44,942 nucleotides of DNA. Origin: Archaeoglobi archaeon. GTDB lineage: Archaea; Halobacteriota; Archaeoglobi; Archaeoglobales; Archaeoglobaceae. The stretch covers positions 1 through 44,942 of the forward strand of contig JAPDIX010000007.1 in the NCBI GenBank assembly GCA_029259345.1, written 5' to 3'. Every line of letters starts with the position of its first letter. Within the stretch, counting starts at the first letter, position 1. Below, piece after piece: positions 6,915-15,764 of the stretch. The notes under the pieces were generated by a model that searched no databases, was not told where the DNA came from, and saw only the letters and a program-made list of their open reading frames with translations. The position numbers and the translations under genes were made by a program.

Positions 6915-7457
6915 ATGGAACCTCTTGAACTTCTGAAAAAGTATGTGAGTGATGAGAAGCTGATAAAACACTGCATAGCTACCGCTGCTGTAATGAGAGA
7001 ACTTGCCAAGGAGCTTGGAGAGGATGAAGAGAGATGGTGGACTATAGGCATTCTGCATGACATAGATTACGAACAGACTCAGGGTGATATGGAGAGACAT
7101 GGATTGGTAGGGGCGGAGATTTTGCTGAAAGAAGGGGTTGATGATGAAATTGCCGAAGTTGTCAGAAGGCACAACCACATGCTCTTTGGTGACTATGAGA
7201 AGCCGGTTGAGATTGCTTTGCAGGCAGCCGACAGTATCTCGGGGCTGGTTATTGCATGTGCTCTTGTAAAGAAGGGAAAGATAACCGAAGTGACCCCAAA
7301 AACGGTAAAGAAGAAGTTTAAAGAGAAGAGCTTTGCTGCTGGATGTGATAGGGACAGGATTAGAATGATTGAGAAGCTGGGTATGCCGTTGGAGAAGCTC
7401 TACGAGGTAGCTATAAGAGGTCTGGTGAATGTTAAAGACGATTTGGGACTGAACTGA
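6915..7457 (+). CDS. HD-domain phosphohydrolase
   Basis: A 180-residue HD-superfamily protein. The metal ligands are seen as H in LIKHCIATA (near residue 19), the HD pair in GILHDIDYE (near 49) and H residues in RRHNHMLFGDYEKPVEIAL, with the last D in LQAADSISG. This order matches small stand-alone HD hydrolases that remove phosphate from nucleotides. The substrate cannot be told. The gene stands alone, divergent from the regulator and convergent with the Trm10 gene. Confidence 0.85.
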   Translation: MEPLELLKKYVSDEKLIKHCIATAAVMRELAKELGEDEERWWTIGILHDIDYEQTQGDMERHGLVGAEILLKEGVDDEIAEVVRRHNHMLFGDYEKPVEIALQAADSISGLVIACALVKKGKITEVTPKTVKKKFKEKSFAAGCDRDRIRMIEKLGMPLEKLYEVAIRGLVNVKDDLGLN

Positions 7458-7485
7458 AATCTTAATATTTAAAATCAAACAGAGA

Positions 7486-8499
7486 TTACCACAACCTGAA
7501 ACATCTCTTTCTTTCGTCCCATTTTTGATTTTTTATACGTTTCATTACCTTATCTGATACCACAAAAAACCTCTGTTCCCTGCAAACCTCATAGAAATCC
7601 TGCCTTCTGATGTTGAGCCATTTCCTGAAATATTCAAACTCGCTTTGCGATACTACTCTAATAACCCCATCACCAACACACACTCTCAAAGTTCTCTCGT
7701 GCAGTTCCTTCCTCAACCTCCACTTGGCTACAAGAGGGGGCTGAACAGCTCTTACCGCCCTTTCAACATCTTCTCCATCAAGCTCCACCCTGAGCAGAAT
7801 TTCGGCAATATGGTTAACTCTATCTGGCACGCCCACAACATCTCCCTTCAACTCTATCCTCTTGTAGTCCACATCAAACCCCTCTTTTTCAAGTGACCTA
7901 CCAATTTTTGATGTATATCCCCTTTTCTTCCCAGACTTGTCCACAATTCCACCAATTATGAAACATTCAGTATTCGCCTTCTCAAAAAGCTCTTCACCGC
8001 TTGGATCAAGCAGCACAACCCTATTAATGCCTTTTTCTTTCAAAAAATCCTCTGTTGTTGGATAATATGATCCATACCCAAAATCGTGATACGTAACAAC
8101 CAGCCTCTCGTCCCACATGTATTCTCTAACCACTCCAAGGCTCTGCTTTACCTGCAGCTCAAGTTTCCACTTTTCCTTCTCCAAATGCTCATCGTAGAAC
8201 CTGCAATCTACAACAACATACGGGAAGGGATATGCTGTTAATTCCTCTTTGCTGAGGATAATTTCCTGCCCACATCTCCCAACATAAGCGTGGGGTGGTA
8301 GGCTAACAAAGTGACCGTTAAGGGTGAGGGAGTGTTGCAAACCACCATCACTCCTGCAAACCTCAGCCTTACCATTTGCGACATAAAGAGCCATTCTTGC
8401 GATAGGATCGGGTGAGGAAATCACCTTTTTCAGCCTTGTCCCTACCCTCTCAACTCCCCTTTTTCTCAGCTCCGATACGAAGACATCTTTGAGACGCAT
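7486..8499 (-). CDS. Trm10-type tRNA (position 9) N1-purine methyltransferase
   Basis: A 337-residue SPOUT-fold methyltransferase of the archaeal Trm10 family, which uses SAM to methylate N1 of G or A at position 9 of tRNA. Recognisable parts are VVVDCRFYDEH, RVVLLDPSG, the SAM knot FIIGGIVDKSGKKRGYTSKI (residues about 185-204) and PDRVNHIAEILLRV. The N-terminal 100 and C-terminal 80 residues are family-specific extensions; the end is rich in basic residues, fitting tRNA binding. Whether it makes m1A9, m1G9 or both cannot be read from sequence. ATG 8499 is the only reasonable start, without a strong ribosome binding site. Confidence 0.85.
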   Translation of the reverse strand: MRLKDVFVSELRKRGVERVGTRLKKVISSPDPIARMALYVANGKAEVCRSDGGLQHSLTLNGHFVSLPPHAYVGRCGQEIILSKEELTAYPFPYVVVDCRFYDEHLEKEKWKLELQVKQSLGVVREYMWDERLVVTYHDFGYGSYYPTTEDFLKEKGINRVVLLDPSGEELFEKANTECFIIGGIVDKSGKKRGYTSKIGRSLEKEGFDVDYKRIELKGDVVGVPDRVNHIAEILLRVELDGEDVERAVRAVQPPLVAKWRLRKELHERTLRVCVGDGVIRVVSQSEFEYFRKWLNIRRQDFYEVCREQRFFVVSDKVMKRIKNQKWDERKRCFRLW

Positions 8500-8612
8500 T
8501 CAAAGAATTGTCGGGGTGAGACATAAAGCTGGTTTGGTCGCCCGGAGTAGCCAAGGTTATGCCCTACTGGGGAGTCAGAATCTTCGATATCAAAAATATA
8601 GAAAAAAATGGT

Positions 8613-10580
8613 TTAGCGCCCCTTGAACTGGGGCTTGTCCTTTCTCAGGAAAGCTGAGATTCCCTCTCTCAGATCTTCGGTTGAGAACAGCAGTCCAGCA
8701 GCGGTGCACTCCCACTCCATACCAATATCCATTGGAACCTCTCCACCCTTGTTGACCAACCTCTTTATCAGAGCCATCGAGATCGGGGCACAGCGCTCTG
8801 CGATGTTCTTGGCGTATTTCATAACTTCCTCTTCAAACTTGTCGTCATCGAAGACTTTGTTGATCAGTCCCCACTTCTCTGCCTCCTCAGCTGTAATCCT
8901 TTCACCAGTTAGAGCAAGTTGCATTGCTCTGCTTATACCTACCAACTTGACCATTCTCTGCGTCCCGCTCCATCCTGGCAGCAATCCCAAGCCAACTTCT
9001 GGCAGACCTATTACTGCAGACTTCTTGGCAAGTCTGATGTCACAGCTCATCGCAATTTCAAGTCCACCTCCGAGAGCGTATCCGTTGATAGCAGCAATTA
9101 CAGGCTTTGGAATCTCGCTCAGCCTTCTGAATATCCTCTCTCCCTTTCTGTTGTGCTCAAGGAAGTCGAATGGATGGGTTATAAGGGTTGTCAGATCAGC
9201 CCCAGCGGAGAAAGCTCTGTCACCAGCACCGGTTACGACAATTACTCTTGTGTCTTTATCATCCCAAAGCATCGTTATGGCCTTATCCAGATCCTCCATG
9301 AGTTCGGGAGATATCGTGTTGAGTCTATCTGGTCTGTTCAGGATAAGCTTTGTTATTCCACCCTCAAGCTTTTCAATCTTTATCGTTTTAAACTCGTCTT
9401 CTTCTTTTTTTTCCTCGGCTTCAGCCTTACCTTTTTTTAGTAGTTCCTCCAGCTTCCCTTCCTTGAGGGTCTTTGTAGGCTCGAAAATCTTCTTTCCATA
9501 CTGCTTTGCTAGCTCCTCCAGCCTTTTGGTTATCTGCTCAGCCCCAAACTGCTTTGCAAGCTCGAATGGACCGAAGGGTCTGTTAAGGCCAAGCTTTACT
9601 GCAGTATCAATGTCATCGGGACTTGCAACGCCCATTTCAACTAGCTTAACCGCTTCATTGATTTCGACAAAGGTGAAGTCCATCGGGTTTACCTTGTCAG
9701 TAGCCTTGCTTGAGTCGATTTGCGGCCTTCCAGCACTCCAGTCGTAGAATCCTTGTCCAGTTTTTCTTCCGAGCTTGTTCTCTTTTACCATCTTTTCAAG
9801 AACTTCTGGAGGCTCGTAATCCGGACTGATTGTCTGAGCGTAATACTTGAGAGCGTTATAGAGTATGTCAACTCCCGTATAATCAACGAGCTCAAATGGA
9901 CCCATTGGCAGGCCAAGCCTCCTAACGGTTGCATCCACCTCTTCAGGGGTTGCCACACCCTTTTCGAGAATTGCCATTAGCAGCACGCTGGCAGGAGCCT
10001 GCACCCTATTAACGATGAACCCTGGCACATCCTTCTCCACCCTAACCGGAACCTTACCAATGCTTTTCACGAAATCTACAAGCAAATCCATTGTCTCGTC
10101 GCTGGTCTTCTCACCCCTTATAACCTCAACCAGTCTCATTAGAACTGGTGGGTTGAAGAAGTGCAGTCCGGCAAACTTCTCTGGTCTTGAGGTAAAGCTG
10201 GCAAGCATGGTAATCTTCATCGTTGACGTGTTGCTGGCGAATATGCATTCGGGTTTTGCAAGTTTATCTACCTCTTCCCAAACTTGCTTCTTTATGTCCA
10301 CAACTTCTGGAACTGCTTCGATAACCAAATCGGCATCCTTCACAGCCTCTTCTAGATCAGTTGTGGGTTTGATTTTTGCTAGAACTTCATCTGCACTCTT
10401 TATTCTTCCTTTTTGTTCGAGCTTTGCAAGGCTTTCCTTGATCATGTTCATTCCTCTATCAACGAACTCCTGCTTGATGTCCCTCATTGTAACGTTATAG
10501 CCAGCCATTGCACACACTTCTGCAATTCCATGACCCATCAACCCAGCACCGAGAACTGCAACGGTTTTTATTTCAGCCAT
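8613..10580 (-). CDS. Fused 3-hydroxyacyl-CoA dehydrogenase / enoyl-CoA hydratase
   Basis: Bifunctional beta-oxidation enzyme of about 655 residues. The N-terminal half is an NAD-dependent 3-hydroxyacyl-CoA dehydrogenase: Rossmann motif VLGAGLMGHGIAEV, SNTSTMKI, the catalytic HFFNPPVLMRLVEVI and PGFIVNRV, with a second C-terminal dehydrogenase domain. A charged linker (KKGKAEAEEKKEEDE, near residue 395) leads to an enoyl-CoA hydratase: LILNRPDRLNTISPEL, oxyanion-hole segments SAGADL and GYALGGGLEIAMSCDI, and the catalytic glutamate region GLPEVGLGLLPG. This domain order is the one known from Archaeoglobus and Sulfolobales, the reverse of bacterial FadB. ATG 10580 follows GGTGGTGG; a GTG at 10589 is in frame. 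Confidence 0.94.
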   Translation of the reverse strand: MAEIKTVAVLGAGLMGHGIAEVCAMAGYNVTMRDIKQEFVDRGMNMIKESLAKLEQKGRIKSADEVLAKIKPTTDLEEAVKDADLVIEAVPEVVDIKKQVWEEVDKLAKPECIFASNTSTMKITMLASFTSRPEKFAGLHFFNPPVLMRLVEVIRGEKTSDETMDLLVDFVKSIGKVPVRVEKDVPGFIVNRVQAPASVLLMAILEKGVATPEEVDATVRRLGLPMGPFELVDYTGVDILYNALKYYAQTISPDYEPPEVLEKMVKENKLGRKTGQGFYDWSAGRPQIDSSKATDKVNPMDFTFVEINEAVKLVEMGVASPDDIDTAVKLGLNRPFGPFELAKQFGAEQITKRLEELAKQYGKKIFEPTKTLKEGKLEELLKKGKAEAEEKKEEDEFKTIKIEKLEGGITKLILNRPDRLNTISPELMEDLDKAITMLWDDKDTRVIVVTGAGDRAFSAGADLTTLITHPFDFLEHNRKGERIFRRLSEIPKPVIAAINGYALGGGLEIAMSCDIRLAKKSAVIGLPEVGLGLLPGWSGTQRMVKLVGISRAMQLALTGERITAEEAEKWGLINKVFDDDKFEEEVMKYAKNIAERCAPISMALIKRLVNKGGEVPMDIGMEWECTAAGLLFSTEDLREGISAFLRKDKPQFKGR

Positions 10581-10676
10581 CTCCACCACCCATTTTTACT
10601 ATAATGCGAATTTTTATCCCTTTAAACTTCATAAAACTCGAATCAAGAATATTTAAAATTTTCGATATTTGTCATT

Positions 10677-10745
10677 CTAATTGTTTTAGCGAAAATCTTA
10701 TATAGAAATTCCAATCCACCAATATCTGCAATAAGGAGGTGATGT
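10677..10745 (+). promoter_or_regulatory. Thermosome promoter with upstream palindrome and ribosome binding site
   Basis: TTATATA (10698-10704) is a good TATA box; transcription should start near 10725. Directly upstream is the palindrome CTAATTGTTTTAG (10677-10689), placed where a repressor would block TBP/TFB. AAGGAGGTGATG (10734-10745) precedes the start codon. A. fulgidus heat-shock genes are known to be controlled by HSR1 at a CTAAC-N5-GTTAG palindrome; this site has the same ends but shorter spacing, so the link is tentative. Confidence 0.6.
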
Positions 10746-10748
10746 GAA

Positions 10749-12386
10749 ATGGCTACGTTACAGGGTCAACCTGTGCTTATATTGAGAGAAGGAACACAGA
10801 GAACAGTTGGTAGAGACGCGCAGAGAATGAACATAATGGCTGCCCGCGTAATTGCTGAAGCGGTAAGAAGCACTCTTGGCCCAAAAGGAATGGACAAGAT
10901 GCTTGTTGACAGCCTTGGGGATGTTGTTATAACCAATGACGGTGTTACAATTCTCAAGGAGATAGATGTCGAACATCCAGCAGCAAAGATGATAATTGAA
11001 GTTGCAAAGACGCAGGACAATGAGGTTGGAGATGGCACAACCACCGCTGTCGTTCTCGCGGGAGAATTGCTGAAGAGGGCTGAAGAACTTCTGGATCAGG
11101 ATATCCACCCGGCAATAATTGCAAATGGATACAGGCTGGCTGCCGAGAAGGCAATTGAGATTCTAAACGAAATTGCGATACCGATCAGTAAGGATGATGA
11201 GGAGGTTTTGAAGAAGATTGCGTCAACTGCTATGACCGGAAAGGGTGCAGAGGTAGCTATCGACAAACTTGCAGAAATCTCTGTAAAAGCGGTGAAGATG
11301 ATTGCCGAAGAGAAGGACGGAAGCATTGAAGTTAACACAGATTACATAAAGATTGAGAAAAGACAGGGTGGAAGTATTGAGGACACCGAACTCGTTGACG
11401 GAATAGTGCTCGACAAGGAAGTTGTTCATCCGGGAATGCCCAAGAAGATTGAGAATGCAAAGATTCTGTTGCTTGATTCGGCACTTGAGGTAAAGGAGAC
11501 CGAAATTGATGCAAAGATCAGAATTACCGATCCAGAGAAGCTTCAGAAGTTTATCGAACAGGAAGAGGCTATGCTTAAGGAAATGGTTGACAAGATTTCA
11601 AAGGCAGGTGCAAATGTATTGTTCTGCCAGAAGGGCATTGATGACCTTGCTCAATACTACCTCGCAAAGGCAGGAATTCTCGCTGTCAGGAGGGTGAAGA
11701 AGAGCGACATGGAGAAGCTGGCGAAGGCTACGGGAGCAAAGATACTCACCGATCTGAGAGATATCAATAGCGACGATCTCGGAGAGGCGGCAGTGGTTGA
11801 AGAGAGGAAAGTTGGTGACGAAAAGATGGTGTTTGTCACTGGATGCAAGAACCCGAAGGCAGTCACGATACTGGTAAGAGGTGGAACCGAGCATGTTGTT
11901 GAGGAGGTTGCAAGGGGCATTGAGGATGCAGTGAGAGTTGTTGCCTGTGCTGTCGAGGATGGAAAGGTGGTTGTTGGAGCCGGTGCTCCAGAAATAGAAG
12001 TAAGTCTAAAGCTCAGAGAGTGGGCACCATCGCTTGGAGGAAGAGAGCAGCTTGCAGTTGAGGCATTTGCAACAGCACTTGAGATAATCCCAAGAACCTT
12101 GGCAGAGAATGCAGGAATTGACCCGATTGATGTCCTCGTAGAGCTTAAAGCAGCACATGAGAACGGACAGGTTTACGCTGGCGTTGATGTCGACACAGGG
12201 AAAGTCGTTGATATGAAAGAGAGAGGTGTTTTTGAGCCGCTCAGAGTTAAGACGCAGGCAATTGGCTCGGCAACGGAAGTTGCAGTGATGATCTTGAGAA
12301 TCGATGACGTCATTGCTGCCAAAGGGCTTGAAAAAGAGAAGGGTGCAGGCGGAGAAGGCGGAATGCCCGAAATGCCTGAATTCTAG
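10749..12386 (+). CDS. Thermosome subunit (group II chaperonin)
   Basis: ATP-driven protein-folding chaperonin that forms a double ring with a built-in lid. The 545-residue sequence shows [21 protein letters not shown], the nucleotide motif [15 protein letters not shown] (near residue 95), the conserved [17 protein letters not shown] and [17 protein letters not shown], and the Gly/Met-rich tail ending GGMPEMPEF that is characteristic of archaeal subunits. A strong ribosome binding site and TATA box sit upstream and oligo-T downstream, so it is a single-gene unit. Archaeoglobus has alpha and beta subunits; I cannot tell which one this is. Expected to be heat induced. Confidence 0.96.
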   Translation: MATLQGQPVLILREGTQRTVGRDAQRMNIMAARVIAEAVRSTLGPKGMDKMLVDSLGDVVITNDGVTILKEIDVEHPAAKMIIEVAKTQDNEVGDGTTTAVVLAGELLKRAEELLDQDIHPAIIANGYRLAAEKAIEILNEIAIPISKDDEEVLKKIASTAMTGKGAEVAIDKLAEISVKAVKMIAEEKDGSIEVNTDYIKIEKRQGGSIEDTELVDGIVLDKEVVHPGMPKKIENAKILLLDSALEVKETEIDAKIRITDPEKLQKFIEQEEAMLKEMVDKISKAGANVLFCQKGIDDLAQYYLAKAGILAVRRVKKSDMEKLAKATGAKILTDLRDINSDDLGEAAVVEERKVGDEKMVFVTGCKNPKAVTILVRGGTEHVVEEVARGIEDAVRVVACAVEDGKVVVGAGAPEIEVSLKLREWAPSLGGREQLAVEAFATALEIIPRTLAENAGIDPIDVLVELKAAHENGQVYAGVDVDTGKVVDMKERGVFEPLRVKTQAIGSATEVAVMILRIDDVIAAKGLEKEKGAGGEGGMPEMPEF

Positions 12387-12401
12387 TTTTTAATATTTTT
12401 T
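12387..12401 (+). terminator. Oligo-T terminator after the thermosome gene
   Basis: Immediately after the stop codon the plus strand reads TTTTTAATATTTTTT. Two T-runs like these are the usual signal for archaeal RNA polymerase to stop. Confidence 0.6.
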
Positions 12402-12504
12402 ATCTGCCACTCTTTTGAGAACTTATAGATGAATTGTGGAATTTTTTGATGTTGGATAGCTTGATAGTAAAAAATGTTATTTACCCACTCGCTTTTTCCC
12501 CTCC

Positions 12505-14487
12505 ATGAAACTTGTAACCTGTGGCCTCCCTTACGCTAATGGCAAGGCACACATCGGACATCTCAGGACTTACGTTCCAGCTGATGTTTATGTGAGATAT
12601 CTGCGAATGCTCGGAGAAGACGTAGTTTTTGTTTGCGGGAGCGATTGCCACGGTACACCAATTGTTGTAAATGCAGAGCAGCAGGGATTGACACCGAAAC
12701 AGCTGGTAGACATCTACCACGAACATTTCAAGAAAATTTTCGCAGAGCTTGACATCGAGTTTGACTATTACGGTAGGACTGATGCGGAATACCATCACCA
12801 TAGGACTAAAGAAATCGTAAAGAGGTTGATTGAGAAGGGCTACGTTTATCCAAAAGATATAGATCTCGCATACTGCCCGAAATGCGAAAGGTTTCTGCCT
12901 GACAGATATGTTGAGGGCATCTGCCCCTACTGTGGTGCGACTGCGAGGGGAGATGAATGTGATCAGGGTTGTGGAAGGCATTTGGAGCCGGGAGAGATAA
13001 AGGAGCCGAAATGTAAGATTTGCGGCTCAAAAGCTGAATTCAGGAGTCAGAAACACTACTTTTTCAAACTTACTGAATTCAAGGACTTTCTTGAGGATTA
13101 CCTATCTAAGCTGAGAGGCACTGAGAATGCATTGAATTATGCCAAGAACTGGGTGAAAAATCTGAGAGATTGGTGCATAACCCGAAACCTCGAGTGGGGG
13201 GTAAGTTTTCCGGGAGAGGAGAACCTTGTTGTCTACGTCTGGGTTGATGCGCCGATTGGCTATATAAGCTTCACAGAAAAAGCTTGCGAGAACAAGGGTT
13301 GCGACTGGAAGGAGATATGGATTCATGGCAGTTGTGAAATCATTCACTTTATCGGACTCGACATAGTCTATCACCACTGCATCTTCTGGCCTGCGATGCT
13401 GAAGGGCGCTGACTATGCCTTACCTTCAGCCGTGGTTGCGAGCGGGATGGTGAAGGTTGAGGGTAAGACCTTCTCAAAGTCGAGGGGTTACGTTGTCTGG
13501 GTTGAGGATGATTATCTGAAAGCTGGTCTCAGCCCTGACTACCTGAGATACTACATCGTCAACTACACGAGCCATCAAAAGGATCTCAACTTTTCGTGGG
13601 AGGTTTTCAGGGATAAAGTGAACAATGAGATTATTGCAACGCTTGGAAATTTCCTTTACAGAGTCCTGCTTTTCGCTTGGAAGAACTTTGGTGAGGTAAA
13701 AATGGATGACGTTGATGGAGAAATTCTGCAGAAAATAAGTGAGGCGAAGGAAAAGATAGAGAATGCAATAGAAGAGTGGGAGTTTAAAGTTACGAGCGAT
13801 GCCTTTATGGAGCTTGCAACATTTGGGAACGTTTACTTCCAGAATGCTAAGCCTTGGGAGCTGATAAAGACGGATAAAGAGGTTGCCGGAAGAGTTGTTG
13901 CATCATGCCTTCAGCTTGCGAAAGCACTGATAATCTTTGCCTACCCCGTAATGCCGAGAAGCATGGCAAAAATGGCTGAGGCAGTTGGACTGGACATCAA
14001 AGCATGCAAGCTGGAGGATGCGGTAAAGGTTGATGAAGTTGTGAGCCTGAAGAAGCCGCAGGTTCCGTTTGAGAAGATTGAAGACGAGAAACTTGATGAG
14101 CTGCAAGAGATTATGGAGAAGAGGTTTAGGGGAGAAGAGGTAGGTGAAGTGGGAGATACGAAAGAAGAGATAACCATAGAGGATTTTCAAAGGCTGGACA
14201 TCCGCATCGGCAAAATTGTGAGTGCAGAAAAAGTTAAGGGAAGCAAGAAGCTGATCAAGCTTATAATTGACATCGGGGACGAACACAGGCAAATCGTTTC
14301 AGGAATAGCGGAGGACTACAAACCAGAGGAACTCGAAGGCAAGCTTGTTGTTGTGCTGGCAAACCTCAAACCGGCGAAGTTTATGGGTGTTGAAAGCAGA
14401 GGAATGATTCTCGCAGCAGAAAAAGATGGAAAGGCGATACTTCTGACCCTAGAAAAGGATGTGGAGCCGGGGACGAGAGTTTGTTAG
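12505..14487 (+). CDS. metG: Methionyl-tRNA synthetase with fused C-terminal tRNA-binding domain
   Basis: Class I synthetase that charges tRNA-Met. The 660-residue protein has the HIGH motif in GKAHIGHLRTYV (near residue 15), the metal-binding connective peptide with CPKCERF, CPYCGA, DQGCGRH and CKICGS, the KMSKS loop as FSKSRG (near 325) and an anticodon-binding helical domain. From about residue 560 an EMAPII/Trbp111-like OB fold follows: RLDIRIGKIVSAEKV, IVSGIAEDY, VVLANLKPAKFMGVES. Archaea may have this domain as part of MetRS or as a separate protein; here it is fused. The frame starts at ATG 12505, without a strong ribosome binding site. Confidence 0.96.
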   Translation: MKLVTCGLPYANGKAHIGHLRTYVPADVYVRYLRMLGEDVVFVCGSDCHGTPIVVNAEQQGLTPKQLVDIYHEHFKKIFAELDIEFDYYGRTDAEYHHHRTKEIVKRLIEKGYVYPKDIDLAYCPKCERFLPDRYVEGICPYCGATARGDECDQGCGRHLEPGEIKEPKCKICGSKAEFRSQKHYFFKLTEFKDFLEDYLSKLRGTENALNYAKNWVKNLRDWCITRNLEWGVSFPGEENLVVYVWVDAPIGYISFTEKACENKGCDWKEIWIHGSCEIIHFIGLDIVYHHCIFWPAMLKGADYALPSAVVASGMVKVEGKTFSKSRGYVVWVEDDYLKAGLSPDYLRYYIVNYTSHQKDLNFSWEVFRDKVNNEIIATLGNFLYRVLLFAWKNFGEVKMDDVDGEILQKISEAKEKIENAIEEWEFKVTSDAFMELATFGNVYFQNAKPWELIKTDKEVAGRVVASCLQLAKALIIFAYPVMPRSMAKMAEAVGLDIKACKLEDAVKVDEVVSLKKPQVPFEKIEDEKLDELQEIMEKRFRGEEVGEVGDTKEEITIEDFQRLDIRIGKIVSAEKVKGSKKLIKLIIDIGDEHRQIVSGIAEDYKPEELEGKLVVVLANLKPAKFMGVESRGMILAAEKDGKAILLTLEKDVEPGTRVC

Positions 14488-14490
14488 ATT

Positions 14491-14832
14491 TTACTTATAC
14501 TCGTGAGTTCCGAGCTTAACGGGGATCCCAAAGCTCTCCTCAATTATTTTTGCCCATTCTTCTGCATTTCTGTATGGGCAGCCGGGCTGTCTGAGCATGC
14601 ATGAAGACAGATATATCTCCTCTGGCCTGACCTCAGAAAGCTTCATGGCCATGCCGATATTTGGAACCAGAGTATTTCCGGGACATTCACACCTCACAAA
14701 GGACATAACTCTAACAGGTTCATCAAACTTGCCCTCCCCGAGTGCTGCGGCCTTCAGACACCGCCATTCCCCGGGACAGCCATAGGTTGTGTCCATATAC
14801 CTCCCACATCCAACAATGAAAACGTCCTTCAT
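14491..14832 (-). CDS. CGGC-domain putative metal-binding protein
   Basis: A 113-residue protein with many conserved cysteines: FIVGCGRYMDTTYGCPGEW near the N-terminus, FVRCECPGNTL in the middle and YLSSCMLRQPGCPY near the C-terminus. This matches the CGGC domain family found in anaerobes, of unknown function, presumed to bind metal or take part in redox. I start at ATG 14832 (MKDVFIV); a GTG at 14856 is possible. It lies 40 bp after the diadenylate cyclase gene on the same strand, so they may share a transcript. Confidence 0.8.
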   Translation of the reverse strand: MKDVFIVGCGRYMDTTYGCPGEWRCLKAAALGEGKFDEPVRVMSFVRCECPGNTLVPNIGMAMKLSEVRPEEIYLSSCMLRQPGCPYRNAEEWAKIIEESFGIPVKLGTHEYK

Positions 14833-14871
14833 GCTGAATTTTAAGTGCGTAAGCACAAAAATTTTTTGATT

Positions 14872-15711
14872 TTAGAACAGCATTGATGGTATGTGAATTA
14901 CCTCAACACCATCTTTGTATACCGTGATATCTCCACCAGTTTCTGAAACGACAACTGCTATTGCTTTGGTCTCCTTCGTTATCGAGGCACATGCTATGTG
15001 CCGCCCACCCAAGCCGCGTTTAATCTTCGAAATAAGGTCTTTGGCCGAAGCTTCAATGTAACGACCGCAGGCAACTATAATACCTTTTTCATCTATGACG
15101 AAAACTCCATCAATTTGAGAGAATTCCATAACACTTTCCCAGTTTTCAGGATTTTTTATGTCTCTATCACTCTCCTTGTGCCCCTCGTAAGGATTAATAA
15201 CCAGCTGGCTTGATCTGTTAAGAACTTCCTCAACGTCACCGATGACGAAAGCTGTGCCAATCTTTCTGCCCTCTCTACCCTTATGTGCGATGTTCAAAGC
15301 AACCGTCAAAACAGCTCTGAGAGCATCAGGATCAACCCTTTCTGTACACTCCTCTATTGCCTGCATGAATGAGCTTTTTTCAGGGTCAAAAACCGTTATC
15401 CCCTTCAGAATATCCGTCTCAATCACAACAACTGCTCTATCAATCTCGAACCCCTTCAGATACATATAGGTCGAAATGTACTCTTTAGTCCTGTACATCT
15501 GGGAAAATTTTTCAGCGATGATTTTCTCGGCGCTTTCTTCAAAATAGTAAATCATACTGTCGAGGAGTGTAGCGTATTTTTTGGGAACCTGAATTACTTC
15601 AGTATCTTCGATAAAATCCTCATCAAAATCTGTTTTACTAACTACTGCGATTTTTCCAACTCCGATCTCCTTCGCAACTATCAATGCACTCTTAACCAGT
15701 GTCTCAAGCAT
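14872..15711 (-). CDS. dacZ: Diadenylate cyclase, archaeal DacZ type
   Basis: Likely enzyme that makes c-di-AMP from two ATP. The N-terminal 140 residues are the archaeal-specific domain of MJ1002-type DacZ proteins. The DAC (DisA_N) domain follows: NRSSQLVINPYEGH, the active-site DGV in SQIDGVFVIDEKGIIVACGR (usual DGA), and RHIACASITKETKAIAVVVS, which stands for the RHR-A motif, ending in SETGGDITVYKDG. Length of 279 residues fits DacZ. In Euryarchaeota c-di-AMP controls osmotic balance and potassium handling. The gene is divergent from a tandem Usp protein (53-bp gap). The substitutions DGV and RHI are mild departures from bacterial DAC but normal in archaea as far as I recall. Confidence 0.85.
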   Translation of the reverse strand: MLETLVKSALIVAKEIGVGKIAVVSKTDFDEDFIEDTEVIQVPKKYATLLDSMIYYFEESAEKIIAEKFSQMYRTKEYISTYMYLKGFEIDRAVVVIETDILKGITVFDPEKSSFMQAIEECTERVDPDALRAVLTVALNIAHKGREGRKIGTAFVIGDVEEVLNRSSQLVINPYEGHKESDRDIKNPENWESVMEFSQIDGVFVIDEKGIIVACGRYIEASAKDLISKIKRGLGGRHIACASITKETKAIAVVVSETGGDITVYKDGVEVIHIPSMLF

Positions 15712-15764
15712 TCAGATATAGCAATGTATGAAACAATTTTAAACTTAACGCATGAAAAATTCAT

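Noticed and set aside
8500-8612. Intergenic segment with GCCCGGAGTAGCCAAGG, like the 5' part of a tRNA, and an AGTAG/CTACT stem
   Set aside because: No matching 3' acceptor strand, T-arm or anticodon stem can be formed in the next 100 bases, so a tRNA cannot be supported.
8623-9747. A 374-codon open frame antisense to the dehydrogenase/hydratase fusion
   Set aside because: It lies wholly within a strongly conserved gene and its Ser/Leu-rich product has no motifs; it is a shadow of the codon usage on the other strand.
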